Positions 34,322 to 45,124 of a DNA stretch of 64,000 nucleotides are shown one piece after another. The notes below the pieces were generated by a model. The model was given only the letters and a program-made list of their open reading frames with translations, did no database searches and was not told the origin of the DNA. Location: positions 816,117 through 880,116 of the forward strand of contig MNCI01008302.1 of assembly GCA_015680685.1 (NCBI GenBank). The letters run 5' to 3'. Source of the stretch: Gnetum montanum (taxonomy: Eukaryota > Streptophyta > Gnetopsida > Gnetales > Gnetaceae). How positions within the stretch are numbered: position 1 is the stretch's first letter; every line of letters begins with the position of its first letter. A program made the position numbers and the translations under genes.

Positions 34322-36134
34322 TGACCAAAAACATTGATGGCTAGAACAACGAGGTCTATGGGTGTATAGCCTAATCCCAAATTCACATAAGGGCCTACTA
34401 GGGGTAGAGATAGGATGCCTTGGATAGTCTAGTCGATCTAATAGGGACTTACCGAATGCAATAGGGATATAGCATGATTAGTTGCGATGCTGATGTGAGA
34501 TGGTGCTAAGGGTGCAAGCAATGTTTGTGGTGTTCATGGTGTTTTATGATGTTAGTGGGATTAAGCATAGTTAAGAGGTGCCTGAGGGGATGAGCGTCGT
34601 CAAGAGTTTCAGTGAAGTTGGCAATGTCGATGCGTGAAAGCCACTACCTAAGTGTAGTTTCAAGTGTGGCTTAACACCAAAAAGGGTTAGAAGGTACATG
34701 GTGTACAATAGGCGTAATGGATAGCGTAGTCATAGTCTCTAACATATCTGCATCTAACAGGTTGGCCACCATAGTGTACGATTGGCTGTAATGTTCTATT
34801 GGGCTATGGGGATCTATGGTGGCCTACAACTTTGCCTCTTCTTGGTTCACCAAAATGCCTTTGATTTTCTCCCAAGTGCTCCTTAGATTTTCCAACCCTT
34901 CAATTTTCCAACCCTGAACACTTTGAGGGAACGAGTATTTATAGGTCTAAGGTTAGCAGAAAATGTGAGATGGTTGTCATATGGTAGAGGGAATGGTTGG
35001 GACTACTAATGGGACTAGTGATTTTGTGCTTTTCTATGCTCTGCTAGACTCTGCAAGACTATGAGACTATGACTATGCTACCAACCACATGTGTGTGCTG
35101 AGAAAACCACAAGGTACCTGAAAAACGAAAGCCAAAGACTACACTCCACAGGACTATGCTCTCCATGCTCTCATGTAGGGTAGAGTGTAGTTACAATTTT
35201 GGGGAAAAAGGAGACATAAAAAGGAGTATTTTGCCAACTACGCTCACTAAAGGTGAGTTAACTACATTTTGGAGTTGAGCTGAGCATCGTTGCCATGCTA
35301 TGGAGGCCATCAAAGATTGTTCTAACTAACTACACTCTCCATGGGAGGCTGACTATGATACCAACTAAGGGTGAGCATAGTCCTAGGACTTAGAAAAAAT
35401 TTGCAAAAACGTGCTTCTTGTTAACTATGTTCTCTATGAGAGGCTGACTATGCTCTCATCTAGGATGAGCGTAGTCTCAACACTTCAAAAATTTACATAA
35501 CTAAACTTCATGCTGACTACACTATGCTTTCATCTAGGAGAGAGTGTAGTGTCAACACTTAGAAGATTTGCAAAACTGGCTTTCATGCTAACTATGCTCT
35601 CTACGAGAGGTTGACTATGCTCTCCATGAGAAGCTAACTATGCTCCCATCTAGGGAAGAGTGTAGTGTTAACACTTATAAAAAATTATAAAAAGTGGCCT
35701 TTGTGCTAACTACGCTCTCCATGAGAGGCTAACTACACTCCCATATGGGGGAGAGCGTAGTGTCAACACTTAGCCAAAATTGCAAAAAGTGGCCTTCATG
35801 TTGACTACGCTTTCCACAAGAGGCTGACTACACTCCCATTTAGGGGAGAGTGTAGTGTCAACACCTAACCAAAACTTGAAAAAAAAAAAGGCCTTTGTGC
35901 TAACTACACTCTCCAAAAGAGGCTGACTATGCTCTCCACTGGAGGTTGGCTATGCTCTCAATTGGGGGAGAGCATAGTCTCAACACTTAAAAAAAAATTG
36001 CAAAAACTAGCCTTTGTTTTGACTACACTCTCTACAAGAGGCTGACTATGCTCTTAACTAGGGTTGACCATAGTCTCAACACTTAGCCAAAATTTGCAAC
36101 TAGGATGCCATAGTCTAGATTTGGTGGTGTTTCA
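34322..36134 (-). repeat. Additional tandem LTR of the Tat family
   Basis: Starts TGAAACACCACC at 36134, ends near GGTCA at 34322, about 1.81 kb, with a TATA box at 34936-34945. Its U3 (35130-36110) holds about eight to ten units of 70-110 bp: 'gactacgctctccatgagaggctgactacactcccatctaggggagagcgtagtgtcaacacttag', with variants. Length and layout match the 5' LTR of B, but the repeats have expanded differently, so it is from a distinct family member. Confidence 0.75.
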
Positions 36135-37250
36135 TATAGGTTTACTTTAGTTATTTATATTCTTTCTACAAGTTATTATATGTTGGAAGGTGCTTCTTAT
36201 TGCATACTTTCTTACATCCAACACTTATGCATATATTCTTATTATCTTTATCTTTAACACATTGTGCACATAGATAGTAATTTACAATTTTATTTATTAT
36301 CAATTTCTCTTTAGTATAGTCAATTACATTGAGCGCATAGAGGCTACTCTGTTTTGGGCATATTGTGTTTGGATCTCCTTTTTTTTTGGAATTTCTTTTA
36401 TATTAAGGAGCCCATACTTTAGACATATATTATTTTATATTAAATGCACTAATTTCTAAATGATTTATATAAATTTATTAAACATATTTAACAACCTCTT
36501 CCCCCTTCTTTTCAAGTTCACTTTTACCCTGAAAGTAGATTTTCTTTCTACTTTTTGCAAATGAAAAACAAGGAGGAGATAGGCTAACTTACTTAAGGGA
36601 GTCATGACATTAGGAAAAGCCTATGAATTTGTATGTGCCTATTTGAAAGAATTTTTTTGGATTCCCACCTTGCTAAATTTGGTGTTTGTTTATCTTCAAA
36701 AAGGAGGAGATTATTGAGTACTAGGTTTTTAAGATGACCATTTCAGCCTTATAGGATAAGAAATTACAATTTTCAACTCCTCCAAACAAATTTTAAAGCT
36801 CAAATTCACTAATCAATATTACCCATGACAAGTATTTCATAACTTAAGAGACCTCCAATAGGTTTCTCCCAAGGCATGAGGTTCCCCCTTACTATTTATG
36901 CTAAAAATGTAATTTTTCTAGCTATGGTCACTTCCTAATTAAAATTTTTTTCATGAATAGGAATTTCTTGCTTATCATAGATTGTCCCCTCAATGAGAAT
37001 TGAAAAATTAGCTCTAGGATTATCACCCAATATGGATCATCCCCTCTAGGCTTGCCCAACACTTGAATGAGTCATCCTCTCTTCAATGGATCACCCTATA
37101 TAAGAATCTTTATTGTAGATCAACTCTCACACAAGTCACCCTTAGCTTTTGGTTAATCCCTAGTTGCTCTAGTTTGAAAAAATATATATTCGTTAAGGCA
37201 TTTGAATCAAAAAATTCACCCATTTTCATTTATCTATAAAGTAAAAGCAT
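36135..37250 (+). mobile_element. Probable Ty1/copia 3' end and LTR fragment
   Basis: At 36698-36710 is 'aaaaaggaggaga' followed by 'ttattgagtactagg'. This resembles the polypurine tract and LTR start of copia elements (typically a G/A-rich run then 'gattgttgag'). Upstream (36135-36690) is AT-rich with no recognised gene, and downstream is LTR-like AT-rich DNA. No reverse transcriptase is left nearby, and the LTR end is not clear. Confidence 0.4.
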
Positions 37251-38379
37251 TTCCCAAGCCATATCATGACGATTTTAGGCATTGGAATGAATAAAAAGAA
37301 GAATCATTTGATTGAGTTTCAAATCTTGGTTAATAATAAGAAGCAAGTCCAAATTGATTGTCAAATTATTCATTTATTGAATGTTTTACTAAGTGCCAAA
37401 ATTTTCCTTGATCTTATGCACAATGCTCTACCTATTCATTACTATACTTAAATGCCATATGGTCTTTTTGAGATCCTTGCATGCATCAATTTTTTCTTTC
37501 TTAGTTATTTTTCTTGCTAGTTTGAGGATTTTGACTTGAAATTCTCTTTGGAGTAGAGGGAAGCTAGAAACCCTTAACACTAGTGTTGTACTTTAAGAAT
37601 TTTGAAGAGATAAAGAAACCTAATGGAAGTAAAGACTTGAATAACCCCTATGGAGTAGATGAGGCCCAAGGTGAACCATTATAAATTTGGTGCAATCTTT
37701 CTTGTTTTGATTAGATTATATCTTCATTAACTTTGATTTAATTAATTCTTATGTTAGAGCTTATGATGAAACATGATTAATTATTTTAAGATACCTTCTC
37801 TATTGCTCCCCTCCCACCTCCCACCATACCCACCCCACCACCACCCCCAGCCCCACCCATGCTTGCCCACCACCCTTCCCACCCCCACCTCCCTTCCCTA
37901 TCTAGATTATCCATTTCAATCCACAATTTGAACATCCACTATCTACTATCTAAGATTTCTATTTAATTTTGTTAATGAAATTAAAAGCTTTGTGATTACC
38001 TTAATTTCCTTCTTAAATAAATATCAATGCCTCTTCTTATTTGTTGTCTTATATTTGAGGTGTATCAAAGCCAGCTTTTTCCTAAAAAAATTTTATTGTA
38101 TATCCTTTTCTTTTGAAAAATCTTTAGTATGGGATGGTGAAGTTGTTTGATTATTAATTATTTTGATTTTGATTGTTCCATATTCTGCTTTGGAAGGCTT
38201 TGCCTCTTACGTTTTTATTTCTAGTCTACGATGTCTCTTAATTTTTTAGAAAATTTTAATCATTAAAATTTGATCTATTTGTTCGTCCTCTTCCTCTATT
38301 AAATCCTTCTCTTCCCCTACTAGTTTTGGTTCTTTATAATTGTTATCAATCCTAAATCTTTTCAATGTTCTAATTTGAG
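37251..38379. other. AT-rich region without recognised gene, with one C-rich block
   Basis: One open frame of 61 codons (37266-37451, +) is not recognisable. The block 37805-37905 is extremely C-rich (runs of ccc separated by a or t), in sharp contrast to its AT-rich surroundings. The rest is probably the remains of copia elements, including gag downstream sequence on the minus strand. Confidence 0.4.
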
Positions 38380-38863
38380 AAACAAGATCATCCATTATGA
38401 ATTTCTTAAAGTTGACATGTTTTGGTATCTTAAATCATTGTACAGTGTTGCAACCACTTATTAAAGCTTCTAATGTTGAGGTAATCTATATCTAAACTCA
38501 TCAATGTGCTTCAAATATTCATACATTCTCTCAAATAAGTATTCAATATCTTCTTTTTCCTTGGTTTTAAGTTTGTCAAATTGTACCTTGTACATTAATT
38601 CTTTGGTGTGTTGGTTTTTAGCATTGCCATGATAGTTTAGATGAAGCCTATCTCATATTTCTTTAGAGGTCTTTAAAGCACATAATATTCTTGCTATAGT
38701 TTCTGAAATAATGAAAATAATTATTATTTTTATCAATATTCCTTTTTCCTTTTTCTTTTCATATTATAGAATTTTAGCCATGGATGGATTATTTTCTTCT
38801 TCATCTATTTTGGATGTGATAAGATTCGAATGGTTGATTATTTTTTGAATAGCTTTTCATACA
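38380..38863 (-). pseudogene. Ty1/copia gag remnant (part 2), interrupted by element C
   Basis: Minus strand around 38700-38440 reads like the UBN2-type gag of copia elements: A-L-K-T-S-K-E-I, then K-E-L-M-Y-K-V-Q-F-D-K-L-K-T-K-E-K, then E-Y-L-F-E-R-M-Y-E-Y-L-K. The first part of the same element lies at 48487-48600, on the other side of element C, and joins directly at the 5-bp target duplication. Stops and indels are present. No pol of this element is seen. Confidence 0.65.
38859..38863. other. Target-site duplication of element C, left copy
   Basis: ATACA directly before the left LTR, identical to 48487-48491 after the right LTR. Confidence 0.8.
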
Positions 38864-39458
38864 TGATGAGTGGTGAGGTACCCCTACACTCAACCATACG
38901 AATATGAGCATAACACACGCGATCTGGTTGAACTCCGCAGACTAAGTGCCTACACGCCTCATGGAACACTTAAGGTTAATTATTCCTTATCTTCCCAGAC
39001 TTACTTGTATTTGTCACGGTGTATGGTTAAGTAAGTCTGAGGTATATGATTTTTATNNNNNNNNNNNNNNNNNNNNNNNNNNNNNNNNNNNNNNNNNNNN
39101 NNNNNNNNNNNNNNNNNNNNNNNNNNNNNNNNNNNNNNNNNNNNNNAAATAAAATCCTAATTAGCCTATTCCATGCACTGCAAGGTTTATCCAAGAAGCT
39201 CGTCTTTATTGCTGTACACAAACTTGTGTTCAAGTACAATGTTTGCTCAAATAAAGATCCGTTCACTTTAGGACTCCTACTGCGAGCACATGGAAAATAT
39301 TCTATCTCTGGAGTGATCAATCTACCATAGTTTCCCTACTGTCTAGCCTAAGATGAGAAACAAGGGAGAGCTGCCTCTTATTTATAGATATGATGGTGCA
39401 CCGTGATATCACGAGGGATGACCTGATATCGCGGCCCATGCGATATCGCATCCCATCA
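38864..39458 (-). repeat. Left (3') LTR of element C
   Basis: Near-identical to 47688-48486 outside the gap. On the minus strand it starts TGATGGGATGCG and ends CACTCATCA. TATAAATA at about 39379-39386 (minus). A gap of 90 N (39057-39146) replaces what is about 297 bp in the other LTR. Distinctive repeated 'gcgatatcgc' units lie at the U3 end. Confidence 0.9.
39057..39146. other. Assembly gap (90 N)
   Basis: A run of N inside the left LTR of element C. The two flanks match the right LTR at 47880 and 48178, so the missing sequence should be close to 47881-48177 and about three times longer than the N run. Confidence 0.98.
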
Positions 39459-39470
39459 TACCCCCATGAC
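39459..39470 (-). other. Polypurine tract of element C
   Basis: Minus strand GTCATGGGGGTA directly before the LTR start. This is the usual position of the plus-strand primer. The tract is short. Confidence 0.5.
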
Positions 39471-41570
39471 TAAATGAAAACTTGTCCTTGAGTTCCTTAC
39501 AATAATATCAAGAAGGTACGGGATTATTGACTCAAATGGAACTAATGGGATGACATGTGAACGAATCATCATTACAAGACACAACAAAACTGGTGTTCAT
39601 GACAACAAGAGTGAACAGCTTATTACATTGACATTAGACCTCAATTGGCAGCTGAGAAAGAGAGAGAGAAAGAAGTTTTGCTGCTACCAACACCACGATT
39701 ACGCCTTTCATTGTCCATCCGTAACCACACCATCAATCTTTCTCCTTGCATAGTTGCTTTAGCACCGCTCCACTTGTTCCTTCCAGATCCAGTCCATTGT
39801 TGCATGATCCCCATCTGCACACACAACACAGTCTTGTATTAGCATGGGGAGATGAATTATCATGTAATTGATACCTTGCTTCGGTGTAAGTCCATTGGCT
39901 AGGTTGTGGTATGGCTGATTGTGGATCTGGAGATATATTAATGATGACTACCGAAGGTGTAGGGGCTAGGAGAAAATCAAAAAAATTGGGCCCCGTACCC
40001 CCATGACTAATCACGAACCTTCGGTAGCAAGAGAATGGAAAAGGAAAAGGAACAAGAAAGAGGAAGAAAAAGAGACCACTAGGACATCGATGAAATGGAA
40101 ATGAACAACAAAAATGGATTGCAAAATCGTTAAGGGAAAGAATTTAATTGGTGCACCAAATAGGAATGTCAGTGGGTCCTCCCCAAAGCAGGCTCATGCC
40201 CTTAATGCCCTGACAAACCCACATTCGAAGAGTCCGTAGGCCCTGGGAATGTCTGTTGGAACAAGAGTTAAATTCTTAACCGCAAGAATTTACCAAAAAG
40301 AAAATAATGCATCTACCAAAATATACACTAATGATACAACCAACAATGAGGTTAATAATGAAGAGAAGGATGGAGAGAATAGAATGGAATGGAATCCCAA
40401 GAACAAGGTGGTGTACAGCCCCTTGTGTGTTTCATGATTAATGTGACTTGGCAAATCTCACTCCAACTCCGGCCTCAAACCAACCACATCCAGTGACTTT
40501 GCATCAATGCATTCGGCCAATCCTTCCTCTTGAATAACAAGAATGCATTCACCCAAGAGCCACCACTATCCCGACAAAACAAATGAGGAGAAAATGGGAA
40601 GTGAGAAGGGCCTTAGTTAGAGGGAACATTTTTAGTTCCATAACCAATGCGTGTAGCCCAAATAATTATTTCATCTAAGGGGTGTGCTTTCAATTATCAC
40701 TTTCTCTCTTCTCCTTCTTCTTCTTCTTCTTTTTTTTTTGTGTTTTGTGTTTTTATGCATGAGAACCACACTATGCAAAGACTTCTTATTTTTATTTTCT
40801 CAACTTCCGATAATTGGGTAACGTCGAAAAAGCAAGAAAACTCAAGAAGAAAACATCCAAACACCCAAGAGAATGGCCAACACTAATACATCAAGTTCCC
40901 TTGAAGTCACACCCTTTGCAATCCTTGAGTCCTTCCTTAGTTTGAGAAATGCCCAGTCACTAATTCGTTAAAGTTCTTATTAGAAAGGGACTATACATTT
41001 CCAAGGCAAGAGAGACCATGGACTTTGTGGATGAATAGATGAAGTAAACTCATTGCCTGTCCTATCAAAAGAAACATACCTTAGTATCAACATCATAACT
41101 TAAAGGTAAAAACCAAACATTAGCAATCAATTAGAAAACATTTCATACCATCGTGAAGAACACTTATTGGGTGACAAACTTACAGGATGGATAAAACAAA
41201 CACACACAAAATGGAAAAGTATAACAATGTTGTAAAACAAAAACAAGAAAAGTTAAAGAAATTTGTAAAACAAAAATGTATAAAACAAAACTTGTAAAAA
41301 AAATCAAAAAGAATGATGGCCTCCAATGATCAGCATAGGTGGCCATCTTCCCCATGACTGAATTGCATGGGAAAGATCTGAAATAGAGAGCAAGGTTTCT
41401 TGCTAGTAGAGGTGTAATTTGTACTAGTTGTTTTTGGTTTACGGAAAGGCTTTGTTTGTTGTACATTAACCAATAACCTTTTCTCCAAGTTGTTAGGCTT
41501 GTATATCATCATGGCTTCAGAGGGGAAGGTTGTATGAATAATGTAGGGTCCTTCCAACAATGTTTGAAAT
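39471..41570 (-). other. Non-coding 3' region of element C
   Basis: Between the end of integrase and the 3' LTR. Contains a (ctt/ttc)n and poly-T stretch near 40707-40740 and short open frames with no likeness I recognise. Athila-like elements often have a long region here, sometimes with an env-like frame. I see none that is open. Confidence 0.6.
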
Positions 41571-41578
41571 TTTGTACG

Positions 41579-42500
41579 CTATGGTACATGCATGGGATTC
41601 CAGTAAAGGACCTTGTCTCCTAGTTGGTACCTAAACCTTTGAATTCTTAATTCATGACGTTGTTTACTATGTGCCTTGTGCAACTCATTTAACAATAGTG
41701 CAACCAATCTATTCTCATCTAGCACGTTCAAAGTTTCCAACCGTTGTTTTTGTGCTAGGTCGAGGTCTAGGTGAAGGTCACAAGCCATGGATAGTGTACG
41801 GAGCTCATTCTGTATAGGGAGCTTTGGTAGTTTCCCATACACTAACTCATAGGGAGAATAGCATGTAGGGAGCTTCCAAGTGGAGCGGTATGCCCAGAGA
41901 GTGTCGTTCAGTTTCGTGCTCCAGTCTCACCTAAATTTGCTAATTGTTCTCATTAATATTCTTGTAATCTCCCGGTTAGTAACCTCGGCTTGGCCATTAG
42001 CTTGGGGGTGGTAAGGTGTGGTTAATTTATGCTAAACCCCTAAGCGTTGCATCAATTTGCGAAAGGTTTCACCCATAAAATGTGTTCCATTATCAGAGAT
42101 GAGTGCACGCGGCACACAAAACCTGTTTATGATTTGTTGTTGTACAAATCATATAGCCGTAGATGATGTGCAGTCTGTTACTGCGGCTGCTTCAACCCAT
42201 TTGGTTAAATAATCAATAGCAACAATGATATATGTTTTTCCATTGGACATCGGTGTAATGGACCCCATAAAATCTATTCCCTAGATATCGAAGGGTTCCA
42301 AAGGTTGAATCCATTATTGCGAACCCTCCATTCTAGCAGTCATTCCACCATCATGTTGGTAGTGTTCACAGGATTGGGAAAAATGATGGGCATCCCGAAA
42401 TAGTGTTGGCCAATAATATCCTACAAGTAGGACCTTGGTAGTCGTTCGTCTCCCAGCATAGTGACCCCCACAGGGGCCCTCATGAGCATCCTAGAGAACT
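41579..42500 (-). pseudogene. Integrase of element C
   Basis: Zinc-binding region with G-G-H-Y-A-G and G-Y-Y-W-P-T near 42470-42400. The last Cys of the zinc finger appears changed (S-C-E-H-Y-Q). The core has the Asp in G-I-D-F-M-G (about 42265), the Asp in I-S-D-N-G-T-H-F (about 42095) and the Glu in N-R-E-I-T-R (about 41955). The C-terminal part is open from 41842 to 41579 (E-L-V-Y-G-K-L-P before it; D-K-V-L-Y-W near the end). Several stops, mostly TAG in place of Trp or Gln, break it. It would catalyse cDNA integration. Confidence 0.82.
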
Positions 42501-42604
42501 TTTAATTGATCCTTATTGGGCACACACCATCGAACCAAGCCATCAGAATAGACTTTATAGAGTTATCCCTTGATTTCCATGAAGTACTTGGTTTTGTGAA
42601 GAAA

Positions 42605-43459
42605 CTATTGTTTCTTCCTAAAGTCCAACCCTTGTGGTGTTTGTTGGGAAATGAGATAAGTAAGAATGCTACTATACCAATTTATTTCTGTGGGTTGATT
42701 ATTCAGTACACCAGCAAAGAGGGTTTCATCAGGAAAATGATCAGATACGGCATATTCATCCTCTTTGCTATCCCAGCGCAACCGAGATAAGTGATCTGCG
42801 ACTACATTCTCGGTGCCTTTGCAATCTACTATTGTTAAATCGAACTCTTGAAGAATTACCAACCAACATAGGATACGTGGGCTAACCATTGGCTTGTTCA
42901 TAAGGAACCTAATTGCACTATGATCCGTATGGATGTATACTTTGTAGCCTAATACATAGTGCCTAAATTTGTCCAGTGCAAACACTACAGCCATTAATTC
43001 CTTTTCCATAGTCGTGTAGTTGAGTTGTGCACCGGTGATACTCTTATTGGCACAGTGGATGTAATAAGGTTGTTTTTGCTCATCTAATTGTGTCAGTACA
43101 GCTCCTAAGGCATAATTAGATGTGTTGGTCATGATATGGAACGTCCTAGACCAGTCAGGGACTTATAGAATGGGAGTTTCCACAAGCCTCTGTTTGAGAG
43201 TTTGGAATGCTCGTTCACATTTCCTGGTCCATTCGAATGGTGCATATTTTTTCGTTAATTCCACCAACGGCTTGGCAATTTTGGAGAAGTTCTCGATCAA
43301 TCTCCTGTAGTAGCCAGTGTGTCCAAGGAATGACCGAATGTCTTTGACAATTTCTGGTTGCCAGGTAATTCCTTGGATGACTTTAATTTTTTCTGAATCC
43401 ACTTCTATTTCTGATTGTGAAATTTTATGCCCCAGCACTACGCCCTCTTGAACCATCAA
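42605..43459 (-). pseudogene. RT thumb and RNase H of element C
   Basis: Two open pieces. 43459-43163 continues RT (V-L-G-H-K-I-S, then F-L-G-H-T-G-Y-Y-R-R). 43132-42605 is RNase H of the gypsy type: T-N-T-S-N-Y-A-L-G-A-V-L-T-Q (the usual D-A-S replaced by N-T-S), E-K-E-L-M-A-V-V-F-A, Y-I-H-T-D-H-S-A-I, and A-D-H-L-S-R-L at the end. It degrades RNA in the RNA-DNA hybrid during copying. One stop separates the pieces. There is no second RNase H, unlike elements A and B. Confidence 0.85.
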
Positions 43460-43501
43460 ATTACTTTTCTGCTAGTTGAGCTTTAGGTTGGTTTCAACAC
43501 A

Positions 43502-44533
43502 TCATTTCAATACTTTCTCTAACCAGTTGAGGGCTTGATCAAAGCTCGTCCCATAAGTGGAGAATTCGTCCATAAAGACTTCTACTCTGTTACCTATTTG
43601 CTGTTGAAATATGCTTAGAAATAATCGTTGGAATGTTGTAGGGGCATTGCACAAGCCAAAAGGCATTTGTTTGTATGCAAGTGTTCCCCAAGGACTGGTG
43701 AACGTTGTTTTGGCTTGGTCTTCTGGTGCTATTCGTATTTGGTTGTACCCACTATACCCATCCAAAAAATTGTAGTAGTGATGCCCTGCTATAGTGTCTA
43801 AGACTTGGTCAAAAAATGGCAATGGGAAGTGATCTTTGAATGTTTCCATCTTTATTAGCCTAAAGCCTATACATACCCTCCATTTGCCTCCTTTTTTTGG
43901 TATGATTACAAGAGGACTAACCCATTCGCTATCAACAATGGGGTAGATGAACCCAGCCTTGAGAAGTTGCTCTATCTCCTCTTTCACTATTTTTTTTAAC
44001 TTCGGGTTCAATCACCTCTGCGGTTGTTTGTGAGGCTTCATGGAGGGGTTCGTGTAAATCCTATGCTGGCATATCCTAGGATCTATTCCGATTAGTTCAG
44101 GGTATGACCAGGCAAAGGCTGTTGACCACTTATTTATCACCTTCAGCAAACTCTCTTTTTGCTTGGGGGCAAGCTTTGCGTTGATGATTATCGATTTTTC
44201 GTTTTTAAGGGTCATGTATTCCAAATCGGTGGGCAACGATTTTAAATCTAGGAGCTCTTGTTTAAACTTCTCAGGAATCTCCAACTCCCCCCAGTTAATG
44301 TTTTCAGGGTTAAGGGCTAGAAGTCGGTCATGGACCTGCTCAAATACATCCATGCTTTCAACATAAGTACTCGTTATCCCCTCAATCAGTTCCATGCATG
44401 TCATTGAATTGTTCTCTTGGTCAACCATTAGCCACTGGGTGTTTTCTTGTCGTGTGGCTGCTGCATATAGGCACTTTTGTATGTCGATGTCTTGTGTACA
44501 CCGATTGCATGCAGGCAATGTTAAACTCCACAT
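43502..44533 (-). pseudogene. Reverse transcriptase of element C
   Basis: 44533-44012 is the N-terminal spacer. A single TGA (former Arg CGA in Q-R-R-L-N-P) separates it from 44011-43502, the RT core: E-W-V-S-P-L-V-I-I-P-K-K, W-R-V-C-I-G-F-R, F-L-D-G-Y-S-G-Y-N-Q, M-P-F-G-L-C-N-A-P-T-T-F-Q and F-M-D-E-F-S-T-Y-G. The active site normally reads M-D-D; here the second Asp is Glu, so catalysis is probably impaired even without the stop. The motif set is that of Athila-like gypsy elements. Confidence 0.88.
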
Positions 44534-44545
44534 TACCCATGATTT

Positions 44546-45061
44546 CTACATGCAATGGCACCCTGTGTCACTATATGCGATGCATGGAACTTTTTTCTTC
44601 TCAATATTTCCAAAGGTATTTTTCTTGGATATTTCTAGGGAAAGATTGTGAATTCCTAAGTGCACGTCTACTATGCTCAGCCATGCCCTTCCCATTATTA
44701 TCAGGAAGTCCCCTTTGTCATTGTTTATTTGGATCACCATGAAATCAACCGGGTATGACCAACCACCTACAGTGGTGACAATGTCCTCAACCTATCCCAG
44801 AGGAACAGTGATAGACTGGTCAGCCAGCTCTAAGTGAATATTGCTCTTCTTGAGTGGAGGTAGGTTCCAGGTTTTATACAATTCTTGTGAAATTAAGTTG
44901 ACTTTGGAACCTGAGTCAAGAAGAGCCTTATGTGGTTCGTTCCCAACAACTTGGAGGAAAATTAGGGGGCTTCCTGGATCAGAGAATTTCTTGGGAAGGT
45001 GGCCTACCTTAATCCAGTTGGTAACAGTATGTGTTAACATAACCATGTGCATTGGCCTCAA
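44546..45061 (-). pseudogene. Aspartic protease of element C
   Basis: Two open pieces (45061-44792 and 44740-44546). The active site is A-L-L-D-S-G-S-K-V-N-L-I-S, and a later I-M-G-R-A-W-L corresponds to the usual hydrophobic-x-G-R motif. It would cleave the gag-pol polyprotein. A stop after V-P-L-G separates the pieces. Confidence 0.85.
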
Positions 45062-45124
45062 TTTCTAGTTTGAAGGGGGTCCCGAAACCTTATTTGGTAT
45101 GAAGGTGTTTAGATGTTCAACCGC

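Noticed and set aside
36700-37451. 61-codon frame 37266-37451 as a copia gene
   Set aside because: No recognisable motif, and it lies downstream of the supposed LTR start, where no gene is expected.
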